DNA from: Salvelinus alpinus
Taxonomy: Eukaryota > Chordata > Actinopteri > Salmoniformes > Salmonidae
NCBI RefSeq assembly: GCF_045679555.1
Contig: NC_092089.1
Coordinates: 2,800,152-2,864,151 of the forward strand
Direction of reading: 5' to 3'
Length of the DNA stretch: 64,000 nt
This document shows, piece by piece, positions 24,840-37,620 of this stretch. The stretch's first letter is position 1. Each line of letters starts with the position of its first letter. The translations under genes and the position numbers were made by a program. The notes beneath the pieces are model-generated. The model was not told where the DNA came from. It saw only the letters and a program-made list of their open reading frames with translations, and did no database searches.

Positions 24840-25770
24840 AACCTGGCAGGACCTATCTCCCCCGTCGTTTCTGGTGACGAACAACTCATGCGTCAAAAAG
24901 GAAAGTCGGGAACCGAAGAGCCAGGTAAACAAACCACATTTCCTTCACATTTAAAACTCCATTAAAACTAGATATACATTTCTGCTTGTCACATACCCGT
25001 ATAAACCACTTATTCAAATGAATGTCCTTAAATAATTTCCAATTGTATGGTTTAAATACCTGAAAGGCAGGCGTTAAAAGGCTTCCTTACGTTGACGACG
25101 ACGACGTAGAAAATTCTAGCTAGCTAAGTAATGTTAGCTACGCTAGCTGATCGGCGCAATGCTAGAAGGGAACGTAACTAGTTAGTGTATGTGTGCCGAG
25201 GTGGTTGACAGCTCCGTGTGGTAGTTAGCTACATAGCTAAATACACATTCTGTCTGATAACGATAAAATATCCACATTTTGTGTTCTCGCAAACTCAGCG
25301 AGAATAGCTAGCTAGCTAGTACAGTTGCACTGCATGAAGCATGTGCAACAAGGGGGGAAAAACGCTGTCTGAAAACTAGGCCTAGCTATCGGTCTTGCTA
25401 GCTGCCTTTGCTGTACTAACTTGCTAACATTAGCTCAGTGGCCAGTTCACACGAGGGCAGTAGGGGAACTTGAACTTTAAAAAAAGTTTCTAACTTCCAA
25501 AAAGAGTGGTTGCTTCTAACTGCTAACTCATTCAACAAGTTTGCCAGGTTTGAGGCTTATTGGGTTCTAGTAATTTACTTACATAGCTACCTGAAATATA
25601 GGCTATTCAACATTGCAATTCAACATTATGATGATGCACGTTCAAAACAGGAAGTCACATCTACGTTTGTCATGAATTATCAAGATTCATAGTATTCGGT
25701 CCTGCCTCAGGCTTTGGTTGGGTTGGGGACAACAGTGTTTATTTCTCTCTCCTGTGTGTCCATTCTGCAG
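24840..25770 (+). other. znf687 5' region: putative non-coding exon 1 and intron 1
   Basis: A plausible untranslated first exon ends at 24924 with 'ccag' followed by GTAAAC. The sequence before it (near 24870-24924) is moderately GC-rich and contains TGACGAACAACTCATGCGTC. Intron 1 up to the acceptor at 25769-25770 is rich in GCTAGC words and has no repeats that I recognise. The assignment of exon 1 is inference. Confidence 0.4.
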
Positions 25771-25786
25771 GTTTTGTAATCCGGGA

Positions 25787-28700
25787 ATGGGGGACATGAA
25801 AACCCCAGATTTCGACGACTTGTTGGCAGCCTTCGACATTCCAGACATCGATGCCAAAGAGGCCATCCAGTCTGCGCCGGAAGAGGGTGGGGAGGGGTCA
25901 GGGAAGGTCGGGGGCAGCGTGTCGGGGGCCGGGGGTCCCTCGCCAAGACCTTCCAGCCCCACTGACTCCCCTCCCAACTCCCAAAGTGAGCCTCCAGTGG
26001 TCAGTGTGATTGTTAAGAACAGGGTGAGGCCTGACTCCTATGAAGAGACTGAGGGGTCAGATGAAGAGGATGGGGACAGCCCTGGGGGCAGTGGGACAGA
26101 CCCTGAGGTGGAGACTGGGATGGGAGTCAAGGGGTGCCTGCTGAATTCACAACTGGCTCCTAGGATGCCTGGTCTGGTCTCCTCAGAACCTCTCCTCCAG
26201 AATGGGTTTGAGGGGTCCACAGTCACGCTGGAGCCCAGTGTGAGAGGCCAGGGGCTGGGCCAGGCGTTGGGCCATGCCAACGGGGAGCTCTGGTCAACCT
26301 GCTCCCCTCCTACTGCGAGTGAAGGAGGGGGCAGCATTGGAGGCGCAGGGGGGTCGGCCTGCACAACCAAACATACAGTTAATATTCTCAACAGACGGAA
26401 ACCTCTCTCCTCTCATACCTCTGCTGGTCCTATAACCTCCACATCCTCCTCATCATCATCGTCATCCTCACTCTCTGTCAACCCACACCTCTCTCCTCCC
26501 TCCATGCTGAGTGAGGACACTCTGTGCCCTCCCGGGCCTCTTCCCCCCCCCCCTCCCTCCAATGGAAGCCTGAGAGTGGGGGTGAGGCGCATCATGGACT
26601 CAGATGAGGACGACTCTGAACCGGATTTGGGAAGCCCGCTAGTGATCCAAGAGAGCCCAGATTCTCCCATGTGCTCCCCTCCCAAATTTCCACGCAGACA
26701 CCGCCAAGTGTCCTCTTCAGAGCTGTTCAGCTCCCCAACTCCCTCCTCTCCTCCTCTCCTCTCTTGCCCTCCTCCTCTCTCCTCCAAACCCCCTCCCTCC
26801 ATCTCTCAGACATCCTCCAGCTCTAAACCCCCCCCTCCAGATGAAGTACCCTCCACCCCCAGGTCTCCCTCCCCTCCTCCTGCCCAGCCCCAGGCCCGTC
26901 AGTCCTGGCTGGCTGCCGCCCTCAGTAACCCCAGACCCATCTCTAGCCCAGTGATGGAGGAAAGAAACCCGGAACATGTGATCGAGGAGAGGGACTCACC
27001 AGAAAGCCCCCCGCCTGACCAGACAGGTTCTGCTATGTCCACTGTGTCCAAGAGGAGCTCCAGCCCTGCACCAACCTCAGCATCAACTCCACAGGGGGCT
27101 AGAGGGGGAGAGGAGCCCATGGAGAGTGAGCCTAGCCTGGGGTGCAGGTCAGACAACAGTGAGAAGATGGAGGTTGTGGATGGAAGACAAACAGGAGACA
27201 CGGAGACGGCTCCGGCCAATTCTACGACAACACCAACAGCCCCCGTTCGCCCACTCAAAGTCCGAATCAAAACAGTCAAGACCCCTACAGGCAGCATCAC
27301 CAGGACAGTGACGCGAGTAGCATCCAAAGGAGCGGGGGGGACCCCCTCAAAAGGCGCAGATGGCTCCAAACCCTCCCCGGGGGGTCGTAAGGTCCTCAGC
27401 CGGCCCAAGAGGGTGGCATCTCAGCAGCCTCCTCAGCAGAAGTCAAAGGGTGGCAGCCTCCTGCCTGTGTCTACACTCCAGGATGCAAGTACCGCCATGT
27501 TGATGGCCGCCAGCAAGGCCCAAAACAAGATGGCCGCCGACAGCAACAAGCCCAAAGTGTCGGCTACGGCTGTCAGCATCACCAAGTCAGCAGCCCTCCC
27601 CTCTGTCTCTCCCGCCTCTTCCTCCTCCCCCAGATTCAGTCCAGGGGGGGCCGGTGTGCGCAGCCTGGGCCAGAAGACCCTGAATGGGGGTGTGTCTGTG
27701 TCCCACTCCCCCCTCCTCACCCCTCAGGGGGGCAGTAGACCAGCCTCCATAGTGAACAGTACAGGAGCCATTATCTCCAGGAGCCAGTCCAGTCTGGTGG
27801 AGGCCTTCAACAAGATCCTCAACAGCAAGAACCTGCTGCCCAGCTACAGACCAGACCTCTGTACACCACTACCACCGGAGTGGGACCTGCCTCTGCCTGC
27901 ACAGGTAACAGACCTAGGTCTATATCAGGGGTATTCAACTCTTACCCCATGAGGTCCGGAGCCTGCTGCTTTTCTGTTCTACCTGATAATGAATTGCACC
28001 CACCTGGTGTCCCAGGTCTAAATCAGTCCCTCATTAGAGGGAAACAATGAAACAAAGCAGTGGAACTGGCTTTGAGGTCCAGAGTTGAGTTTGATGGGTT
28101 TATATCAGCATGGATTCAATATTGCACTAGTAGTGGTTGGGGTAAAAGCGGACGTCCAATTTCTGTAAGACCTTGTGTTCAGTAGACCAATAAATCGCTC
28201 TTGTTTATGTTGTGTTTTTTTTATGGTCACACACCAGATAGGTGCAGTGAAATGTGTTGTTTTACAGGGTCAGCCATAGTACTACGGCACCCCTGGAGCA
28301 AATTGGGGTTAAGTGCCTCGCTCAAGGGCACATATTAATCCCCAAAGGGAAAATTTGATTGCGCCAGCCAATACATACAAGACCAATGAATATGCATTGT
28401 ATCTAGAGACATGTCATCGACATAGGTATCGTATTCATGTTGTTCTTCCTTTGCGTCGCAGGGCTACCGCTGTCTGGAGTGTGGCGATGCGTTTGCCCTG
28501 GAGCGCAGCCTGGCCCGCCACTACGACCGGCGGTCCCTGAGGATCGAGGTGACCTGTAACCACTGTGCCAAGCGGCTGGCATTCTTCAACAAGTGCAGCC
28601 TGCTGCTCCACGCCAGGGAACACAAGGAGAGGGGACTGGTCATGCAGTGTTCCCACCTGGTCATGAGACCTGTCAGTGTAGAGCAGATGATAGGCCAACA

Positions 28701-31700
28701 GGACACCACTCCCATCGGTGAGAGAGACTGTGTGCTATTACCTTCATATCTCACCTAGGACTGTATACATACAGTGCATTTGGAAAGTATTCAGACCCCT
28801 TGACTTTTTCCCAATTTTTTTTTAGTTTACAGCCTTATTCTAAAATGGATTAAATAGTTTTTACGCCTCAATCTACACACAATACCCCATAATGACAAAG
28901 TAAAAATGTTTGCAAATGTATAAAAAAGAAAATAATGAAATATCACATTTACATAAGTATTCAGACCCTTTACTTTGTCGAAGCACCTTTGGCAGCGATT
29001 ACATAATTATTTGCAATTATTTCTAAAAACCTTTTTTCACCTCGTCATTATGGGGTATTGTGTGTAGATTGATGAGGGGGGGAAATAATGCCTAATCAAT
29101 TTTAGAATAAGGCTGTAACGTAACAAAATGTGGAAAAAGTCAAGTGGTCTGAATACTTTCTGAATGCACTGTAAAGCATCTCAGAGTAGCAGTGCTGATC
29201 TAGGATCAGATTTGACTTTGAGATCATGATGAATATTATATAACCGGGGGGACCTGATCCTAGATCAGCACTCCTACTCTGAGACGCTTTATGAATACTA
29301 GTGCAGCGCTGTTTATCAGTACTTATCTACCCCACCTCTCTTTTCCTCTCACTCTCTTTCACTCCCCTTCCCCTATATTCCCCCATCTATCATCCCTTAT
29401 CTATATTCCCCCATCTATCTCAACGTCTCTCTCTATGCCTCCTTCAGGCATGCTCTCTCCCTCCCTCTCCACCTCCTCTGTCCCAGCGTCCTCTGCTCCG
29501 GCTGTGACTTCAGCAGTGACCCTGGCAACCCTGAGCCCCGCCCCCCAGCTGCAGCAGCCAATCATCAGTAAGAAGGCGACAGAGCCGGTGCTGTACACCA
29601 ATAACAAGTGTCCTGAGTGTAAGGTGCAGTTCTGCAGCAAGGCTGAGGTGGCTGCCCACTTCCAAGAGGTCAAACCAGCCCTTAACACTGTGAGTAGAGC
29701 AGTGTGTGTGTTCAAAAATCCACAGAACTTTTTCAGTCTAGACACTGTATGTAATAGCTTGTTTCATGGCTTTAGGAGTACCTGCCTTACTGACGTGTGC
29801 ACCCTCCTTTCCCCATCTGTCTCTCTCCCTCCAGTCCTGTACGGAGTGTTCTCCTCCCATGCTCCTTCCTAACGGCTGCAGTGCCTCTGCTCACGCTCGC
29901 ATCCACAACCCCCGCCCCCCCTACGTCTGCCCAGAGTGTGGGGGTGTGGCCAAGCAGCCAGCCTTTCAATCCCATTTGGAGGAGGCCTGTCTCCATTTCA
30001 CACGACGCATCGGATACAGGTGACCTTTCACCCCTCACTCCCTCTGTGGTTGAAACAAACCTAGTTACTCCCGTAGACACTGATCTAGGATCAGATTACC
30101 TTACCACCAAATAGGGCTGTAGCGGTCATGAAATTTTGCAAAAGTCTGCCGGTCTCAAGGAGTTTGACCGTTAATTAACGTAAACATGTGCACCTTTGGA
30201 ACGTCAATATATAAACAAGTATAATACATCTATGTAATGTATGTAATGTACACCATCACAATAAATGTATTATTTATTTTAGTCAGGTCTAAAACATTTT
30301 GATATGAAGAAAATGTATTTCAGAAGAATAACATTTGAGTTGGGCTACTGTAGGCCTATGTTATCTGGCTATGCCATAGGCTGTAGGCTTGTTAATTTAG
30401 CATTTAGCTGACAATATATGCCTTTTATTTTATGATTTTATAGTAAGAACAGTATAATTTAACTTAGCTGGGGGGAATAAATCCCATTACAGAGTGTGTT
30501 CGCGTATGAAGTAGCTATGTTGAGCATAAAAGTGATAATTTGAAACGGGTCCTATATTCTAGATTTTGAGTTATTTGAGAAATTTAGTTGTGAATGATAC
30601 AAACATGTCTTAGAAATCCAAACATATGGGCTGCATGGTGTGACTATAGGCTATTGATGATTTGAGAAAGGTAGCAAAAAAAGCTTGCGCTCTGTTCCTT
30701 GCCTCGGGCTGCACAGCTGTTCTCTCATCAAGTGATCATATTTTCACCCATCAGACTATTCTCAATTTAATATTCTCTTTACTAATATGTACAATTTATT
30801 TTGATTTAGAATGGCTCATTTTCACAGGGGCAGGGGAAAAAGACATGTCATCTGTGTGCACTCCAATAGTGAATGGAGGCTGTGCACTTTCCCGCAGGTC
30901 CGTTTTGTAGGCTACTTGGGTTTTATAGCAGAGCATGTGCTTAATATGAGCAGCTGAGAAATAAATATAACACTTATTTCACTCCACACAGGAGCATGTT
31001 CTGGCTGTTCTGGCTGCCCTACAGGCATGTTCTGGCTGCCCTACAGGCATGTTCTGGCTGCCCTACAGGCATGTTCTGGCTGCCCTACAGGCATGTTCTG
31101 GCTGCCCTACAGGCATGTTCTGGCTGCAATGCAGGCATGTTCTGGCTGCCCTACAGGCATGTTCTGGCTGCCCTACAGGCATGTTCCGGCTGCCCTACAG
31201 TCCTGCTCCGGCTGCCCTACAGGCGTGCTCCGTCCGACTGCCCCTACAGGCGTGCTCCGTCCGACTGCCCCTACAGGCGTGCTCCGTCCGACTGCCCCTA
31301 CAGGCGTGCTCCGTCCGACTGCCCCTACAGGCGTGCTCCGTCCGACTGCCCCTACAGGCGTGCTCCGTCCGACTGCCCCTACAGGCGTGCTCCGTCCGGC
31401 TGCCCCTACAGGCGTGCTCCGTCCGGCTGCCCCTACAGGCGTGCTCCGTCCGGCTGCCCCTACAGGCGTGCTCCGTCCGGCTGCCCCTACAGGCGTGCTC
31501 CGTCCGGCTGCCCCTACAGGCGTGCTCCGTCTGGAGAGGGGGGAGGAGATGGAAACGCATGGTAGTGAGATATTCTGTATAGCTAAAGGTAATGTGTCAC
31601 CCAATTAATTATGAAAATATAAAAAATGCCCTATTACTAGGCTATTCAAAATCAAATTCACTGTAAGCTGCCCTGCACGATAAATGACGCAACAGCATCA

Positions 31701-34700
31701 CTTAGGGCCTATAGGTTCTCTCCCAGACTCATGGATAGAAATGTTGGAGCGTAGCATAAGGTAACCAGTCCATCCACTATCCATAATAATACAGCCCACA
31801 CTGAAAGGACATTACTAGAATTCATTTCATTTTGGAGTATAGGCTAGACCAATTATGTACCAAAGACATCTTAAATCAGTTTTGTTTTATGTTTTTCTAC
31901 CGTGCATAATATGCTGTATGCTATGTATTGTATAACCTTAGAAAGCGCTGTCCATTTCGTTGTTAGGCTTTGAAACAACATCCACAACGACCATATTTTG
32001 CACTGGTTCAACCTGCTGTTGAACTTCTTTCTTCAAATTGTTTATCACAGTGAGTTTTAAAAGTACGATAGTCCTACTGTTTTGATGATTAGTGTTTGAT
32101 TATATTTTCCATTGATGTCAGAGTGGTTAGAGGGACGATGGAGCCCTGAGTACCAGGCCATTAGGACCTGATGGGGGGACAATAGAGCCCTGAGTACCAG
32201 GCCATTAGGACCTGATGGGGGGACAATAGAGCCCTGAGTACCAGGCCATTAGGACCTAATGGGGGGACAATAGAGCCCTGAGTACCAGGCCATTAGGACC
32301 TGATGGGGGGACAATAGAGCCCTGAGTACCAGGCCATTAGGACCTGATGGGGGGACAATAGAGCCCTGAGTACCAGGCCATTAGAACCTAATGGGGGGAC
32401 AGTAGAACCCTGGGTAACAGGCCATTAGGACCTAATGGGGGGACAATAGAGCCCTGAGTACCAGGCCATTAGGACCTAATGGAGGGACCGTAGAGTCCTA
32501 AATACCAGGCCATTAGGACCTAATGGAGGGACAGTAGAGCCCTGGGTAACAGGCCATTAGGACCTGATGGGGGGACAATAGAGCCCTGAGTACCAGGCCA
32601 TTAGGACCTAATGGAGGGACAGTAGAGCCTTGGGTAACAGGCCATTAGGACCAAATGGAGGGACAGTAGAGTCCTAAATACCAGGCCATTAGGACCTAAT
32701 GGAGGGACAGTAGAGTCCTAAATACCAGGCCATTAGGACCTAATGGGGGGACAGTAGACCCTGGGTAACAGGCCATTAGGACCTAATGGGGGGACAGTAG
32801 AACCCTGGGTAACAGGCCATTAGGACCTAATGGGGGGACAATAGAGCCCTGAGTACCAGGCCATTAGGACCTGATGGTAGTTAGCGACTTGAGTACTACT
32901 AACACAAGTCCAGAGTGCATAAGAGGAGATTACCATGACTCAACAATTACGTGGAATTTTACTGTGGTCATGACTCGTGACTGCCAGTGTGTCGGTAATA
33001 TGGTCACCGCAACAGCCCTACCACCAACCCATGCTTTAACCATTAGGAGGATGAATAAATATCTGACCCTGAATCAGTGTTTAGGGACAACATCTACAAT
33101 GATATTTCTCTCTGTCTGCAGGTGTTCTAGTTGTCAGGTGGTGTTTGGAGGGTTAAACTCGGTCAAGTCCCATATCCAGACGGCCCACTGTGAGGTGTTC
33201 CATAAGTGTCCCAGCTGCCCGATGGCCTTCAAGTCCTCCCCCAGCGCCCAGAGCCACATCAACACCCAGCACCCCACACTCACTGGAGGACAGGCCAAGT
33301 ATGTACACACACACACTGGTTGTGGTCTCAGATTTTTTTATTTCACCTTTATTTAACCAGGTAGGCCAGTTGAGAACAAGTTCTCATTTACAACTGCGAC
33401 CTGGCCAAGATAAAGCAAAGCAGTGCGACACAAACAACAAACACAAAGTTACACATGGAATAAACAAACCGAGTCAATAACACAATAGAAAAAGTCTATA
33501 TACAGTGTGTGCAAATGGAGTAAGGAGGTAAGGCAATAAATAGGCCATAGTAGCGAAGTTATTACAATTTAGCAAATTAACACTGGAGTGATAGATGTGC
33601 AAGTAGAATTACTTGTGTGCAAAAAAAGTAAATAAAAACAATATGGGGATGAGGTAGGTTGTTGGATGGGCTATTTATAGATGGGCTGTGTACAGCTGCA
33701 GCGATCGGTATGCTGCTCAGATAGCTGGTGCTTAAAGTTAGTGAGGGAGATATAAGTCTCCAACTTCAGCAATTTTTGCAATTTGTTCCAGTCACTGGCA
33801 GCAGAGAACTGTAAGGAAAGGCAGCCAACGGAGGTGTTGGCTTTGGGGATGACCAGTGAGATATACCTGCTGGAGCGCGTGCTACGGGTGGGTGTTATGG
33901 TGATCAGTGAGCTGAGATAAGGCGGGGCTTTACCTAGCAAAGACTTATAGATGACCTGGAGCCAGTGGGTCTGGCGATGAATATGTAGCGAGGGCCAGCC
34001 AACGAGAGCATACAGGTCGCAGTGGTGGGTGGTATAAGGCGCTTGTGATAGACTGCATCCAGTTTGCTGAGTAGAGTGTTGGAGGCTATTTTGTAAATGA
34101 CATCACCGAAGTCGAGGATTGGTAGGATAGTCAGTTTTACGAGAGTATGTTTGGGAAGGAGAGTTGACAGTCTAGCCAGACACCTAGGTATTTGTAGTTG
34201 TCCACGTATTCTAAGTCAGAACCGTCCAGAGTAGTGATGCTAGGCGGGCGGGTGCGGGCAGCGATTGCTTGAAGAACATGCATTTAGTTTTACTAGTGTT
34301 TAAGAGCAGTTGGAGGCCACGGAAGGAGTGTTGTATGGCATTGAAGCTTATACCCTTCACTCCTTCCATACAGGATGATCTACAAGTGTGTGATGTGTGA
34401 CACGGTATTTACCCAAAAGCCACTGCTGTACGTCCACTTTGACACCCACCTAGTCAAGCAGAAGGTGCACGTGTTCAAGTGTCCTGAGTGCCCCAAGCTC
34501 TACGCGCAGAGAAGTTCCATGCTGGAGCACATCAAGGTACATCTATGGGTTCCCCTCTCACACAGTCCTTCTCCAGACTGGGTTTGGGTCAGTCAGTTCT
34601 GTTGATATGATATGTAGCTTAACTTTCCTCCATCTCCCTATCTGCTGTGTTCCTTTCTCTATTCTCCTCCCCCTTCCCTCGCTCAGACTACTCACAGAGG

Positions 34701-36651
34701 CCCTGCGGTCAAACAGGAAGTTCCCGTTGCCATGGCGCCCTCCCCTGCTCCTCCCCCCCGGGTGCGGAGCTCGGTGAAGACGGAGAGCTCTGACGGAGAG
34801 GAGTGGGGAAGGGAAGAGGAGGAAGAGAGGGATGGAGAGAGCAGTAAGACAAGTCCAGGGTGGAGCTGTGCTCCCTGCCATGCCCGCTACGCTGACAGAG
34901 AGGACTACATTACCCATATGGCCGAGCAGCATGGCAAGGTCAGGAACACAGACTGCACATAGATTACACATAAAGACAGTTAAATGTTTCATGCAGTAGT
35001 GATATACTGTTTGATGTGCAGTACAGTAGATTGATTCTGAATCGGTTCTAACTGATCAGTGATCCATTGTATCTTCTGACCCTCTAGGTCAGGCCTACTC
35101 TACTGCCGGCCCACGGGCCCAGTCCCGCCCAAAATTAATCCCTAACTGGCCCTTAAACGAATCACCTAATCACCACAGGCCCAATCCTCACTTGAGAAAA
35201 GTTATGCTTAATACGTCACTTACGTTCTTCCATCAAAATACGATCAGAGTTTATTTATGCTCAACTTTGAGCTCCCCAGGTGTTTCTCAAGTTGGGATTG
35301 GGCCCGATCATATAGGTTATAAAGTCATATCATGTATATCTCTAAAGTTCTGGCGCACAGTCACCTCTCACATGAAGTGGAGGGATCCAGGAAAGTTTGC
35401 CCTCTTTTTTTTTCTTTGAAGAACAGATTTTCAGCCGTTTTTCTCAGTAAGCATCATTGTCTTTAGTAGCCTTTCTGTTTTTAAACTAGGGAAGCTGAGG
35501 GGACTGTTCACTGTAAGGTGCCTGTGTTTTGTGTAGATCCTGAAGAAGTTCCCGTGTAGTCTGTGTGAGAACTCCTTCTCCTCTACGTCCAGCCTCAGAC
35601 GCCACATCAGAGTCAAACACAAGGGCATCAAACGAGCCTTCCACTGCCGGTGAGTATGCACACAGTCAGAGTCTAAATGAGTCATCCACTGCTACTAAGT
35701 ATGCACACTACACGCTAACCCCTATACTACCCTACAACAGCTGTATCTCACCTTAACCCCTACACTAAACCCTAACGTGTGTTTGTGTGTGTAGGTTGTG
35801 TAGTGAGGGTAAGAGGACGTTCAGCAGTAGACTGGTGTTGGAGAGACATGTCCAGCTGAGACACGGCATGTCAGCTCTGGACACAAAGGTACAGTTCCAC
35901 TTTCTCTCACAACTACCGACTGAAGCCTTTATATAGGAAGACCGGTTATTAATGCTAAATGTCATTAACTCTAATTCTCTCTGTCTGTCAGCGAGGGAGG
36001 GGTGCAGAAGGGGCCGACAGTTCCTCGGAGCAGGACGGAGGCTCCAACCCTCCGTTCACTGTTTCAGCTGAGGAAGACGGAGGAGGAGGGTTGAAGACTG
36101 AGGAAGAAGAGGACGATGTGACCGAGGGCATCATCCCTGCTAAGAGACCTCGCGTCACCTCCTCGGCCCCCCCTCCCCAGCCAGAGTCTGGGTTCCACTG
36201 TGCTCCGTGTGGCTTCACCACCGAGGACCGCGCCGTCTTCCTGGACCACATCCCCCAGCACCGCTCCGAGGCCCTGGGGGGAGGAGTCAGCCTGCAGTGT
36301 CTACAGTGTGGAGCCTGCTTTGCCTCCGCCCCCTCCCTCTCCCGCCACCGCTTCATCAGCCACAGGGTTCGAGACACGCCCCCTGACAACCACAGCCGTC
36401 ACGGCCATAACGACCGCTTCCTGACATCATCGCTCGGCAACCACGGTGACGGGAGTCCCAGAGGGGGTTCCCTGCCGGGGTCTCCCTCGTCCTCGTCTCA
36501 CCCCCCCACACCGCTGGGGGAGGACGGGGAGGGCAGGGTGGGGTGTAAGGTGTGTGGGAAACGCTTTGAGAAGGTTTCGGATCTGAACACACACTTCAGG
36601 ACTCACGGCATGGCCTTCATCACCGCACGCAAGACAGACAAACCTGTCTGA
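25787..36651 (+). CDS. znf687: Zinc finger protein 687
   Basis: Nuclear C2H2 protein. In mammals ZNF687 works with ZMYND8 and ZNF592 in a chromatin-associated (Z3) complex. Exons: 25771-27904 (ATG 25787), 28462-28717, 29448-29689, 29835-30019, 33122-33298, 34374-34536, 34687-34938, 35537-35649, 35795-35888, 35992-36651. Total 4260 nt, 1419 aa (human about 1237). The start is [20 protein letters not shown], the signature shared by ZNF687 and ZNF592. Residues about 30-650 are Ser/Pro-rich and disordered. About 14 C2H2 or C2H2-like fingers follow from residue 710, for example [44 protein letters not shown] and the last, [21 protein letters not shown], near residue 1390. Introns carry MITEs, a 2.9-kb hAT-like element and a LINE fragment. 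ZNF592 is the alternative; synteny favours ZNF687. Confidence 0.96.
27926..28097. mobile_element. hAT MITE in znf687 intron
   Basis: The left end 'caggggtattcaactc' pairs with 'gagttgagtttgatg' at the right. The flanks gtctatat and gtttatat form a 7-of-8 target duplication. It begins 22 bases after the splice donor of the large znf687 exon. Confidence 0.78.
28772..29171. mobile_element. Tc1-type non-autonomous element, 400 bp
   Basis: The left end 'cagtgcatttggaaagtatt' and the right end 'aatactttctgaatgcactg' are inverted repeats that continue inward through CAGACC...GACTTTTTCC. TA flanks both sides. It has no transposase. It lies in the znf687 intron between exons 28462-28717 and 29448-29689. 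Confidence 0.88.
29178..29286. mobile_element. Palindromic MITE
   Basis: 'agcagtgctgatctaggatc' on the left pairs with 'gatcctagatcagcact' on the right, and CTCAGAGTAG pairs with CTACTCTGAG. It sits six bases from the Tc1-type element at 28772-29171. A single-arm relic (CTGATCTAGGATCAG) occurs at 30080. Confidence 0.8.
30993..31202. repeat. 22-bp minisatellite
   Basis: About nine copies of a unit containing 'aggcatgttctggctgccct'. It grades directly into the 27-bp array that follows, whose unit looks like a derivative (aggcgtgctccg...). Confidence 0.93.
31203..31541. repeat. 27-bp minisatellite, about 12 copies
   Basis: The unit contains 'aggcgtgctccgtccgactg' followed by CCCCTAC. The first six copies read CCGACTG and the later ones CCGGCTG, so the array has two homogenised halves. 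Open frames such as YRRAPSDCP repeats follow from the multiple-of-three unit and are not genes. Confidence 0.95.
32110..32880. repeat. 44-bp minisatellite, about 17 copies
   Basis: The phrase 'ccattaggacctgatggggg' recurs every 44 bases, with variants (CTAATGG, GGAGGGACAG, CCTAAATACC). Divergence rises toward the right half. It lies inside the hAT-like element. Confidence 0.95.
33330..34355 (-). mobile_element. LINE fragment in znf687 intron
   Basis: The left edge reads 'tttatttaaccaggtaggcc', a LINE or SINE 3' end in reverse. The minus strand at 33940-33671 encodes [27 protein letters not shown] and [12 protein letters not shown], homologous to the fragment at 3062-3334. The copy extends further 5' (to about 34355) than the one at 3062. 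It is 5'-truncated and frameshifted. Confidence 0.65.
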
Positions 36652-37025
36652 GAGAAAAAAGAGAGAGGGAGGGGAAGGTAGAGAAGGAGGAGAGAGACAG
36701 AGAGGAGATAATATTTTGGAGGGAAGGAGGGTGAGCGAGTACTATAAACTGCAGATATTTTAGTAAGAGAGAGGAGGTATGGGAAGGAAAGCTCTTCACT
36801 GTAAAGCGTTCTTCAGCAGTGTGTTCCTGTCATCACTTATCCAACACACAAGCACATTGTGATAACCGTTGTTTTCATTCAATTCTTTCTTATTTAATTT
36901 TCTGGCACATTTGTCATATGGCAGCCATAACCTGTGTGTGTTTGTCTGAATGATTCTGGACGCAGTACCTCAGGTGCTGTACCTGTCTAAACTGAGGTAG
37001 TATTAACATCTCACTGAGTTGTAAA

Positions 37026-37193
37026 CAGTGGAGGCTGCTGAGGGGAGGACGGCTCATAATAATGGCTGGAACGGAGCAAATGGAATGGCATTAAACACAT
37101 GGTTTCCATGTAGTTGATACCATTCCACTGATTCCACTCCAGCCATTACCACGAGCTCATCCTCCCCAGTTGAGGTGCCACCAACCTCCTTTG
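37026..37193. mobile_element. GGTTGGTGGCACC-family MITE, copy 3 (inverted)
   Basis: Starts 'cagtggaggctgctgagg' and ends 'gaggtgccaccaacctcc'. The middle reads 'acacatggtttccatg'. It lies in the znf687 3' UTR. Confidence 0.82.
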
Positions 37194-37470
37194 GCTGTAA
37201 ATGAGTTATTAAACGCATTATTACAGGTTATATTACCAAATAACACTTCCATTCAGAAGTGTACTTTTTAAAATGACAGTTAACCACCAGTCAGTCTACA
37301 GCTGAGTTCTATTAGGGTTCTGTTGTCCGTCATCAACAGGGAATGTGACTGGTGTTGGAAGAGACTAGTCAACATGGGGGGGTGATTTGCTTATTGATTT
37401 GAATGTTTCAGTTTTCTATGGTTTATCCAAGCACAGAATCTCACAGTGGATTGGTGACAGCCACCACTGG

Positions 37471-37620
37471 GCTTTCTCTGTGTAGAGCCCGTCTTTCTCT
37501 GTGTAGAGCCCGTCTTTCTCTGTGTAGAGCCCGTCTTTCTCTGTGTAGAGCCCGTCTTTCGCTGTGTAGAGCCCGTCTTTCTCTGTGTAGAGCCCGTCTT
37601 TCTCTGTGTAGAGCCCGTCC
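37471..37620. repeat. 21-bp minisatellite, 7 copies
   Basis: The unit 'tttctctgtgtagagcccgt' plus C repeats seven times with one substitution. It lies in the znf687 3' UTR. The 7-residue open-frame repeat on the minus strand (QRKTGST) is a consequence of the unit length. Confidence 0.93.

Larger units (their letters stand above)
30112..33020. mobile_element. Non-autonomous hAT-like element packed with minisatellites
   Basis: The left end 'tagggctgtagcggtcatg' pairs with the right end 'ggtcaccgcaacagcccta'. The flanks ccaccaaa (30104-30111) and ccaccaac (33021-33028) form a 7-of-8 target duplication. The 2909-bp body has no transposase. It holds three tandem arrays with 22-, 27- and 44-bp units. 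It lies in the znf687 intron between exons 29835-30019 and 33122-33298, ending about 100 bases before the latter. Confidence 0.8.

Noticed and set aside
27905-27952. Extension of the large znf687 exon to the stop at 27952
   Set aside because: A GT donor at 27905 joins in phase to the next zinc-finger exon at 28462, and the extension runs into a MITE.
29291-29447. N-terminal part of the ORF starting at 29291
   Set aside because: It is the intron polypyrimidine tract read in frame; the acceptor at 29446-29447 defines the exon start.
30996-31608. Overlapping open frames of up to 193 codons on both strands
   Set aside because: They follow from 22- and 27-bp tandem repeats inside a transposon; all six frames are open to a similar extent.
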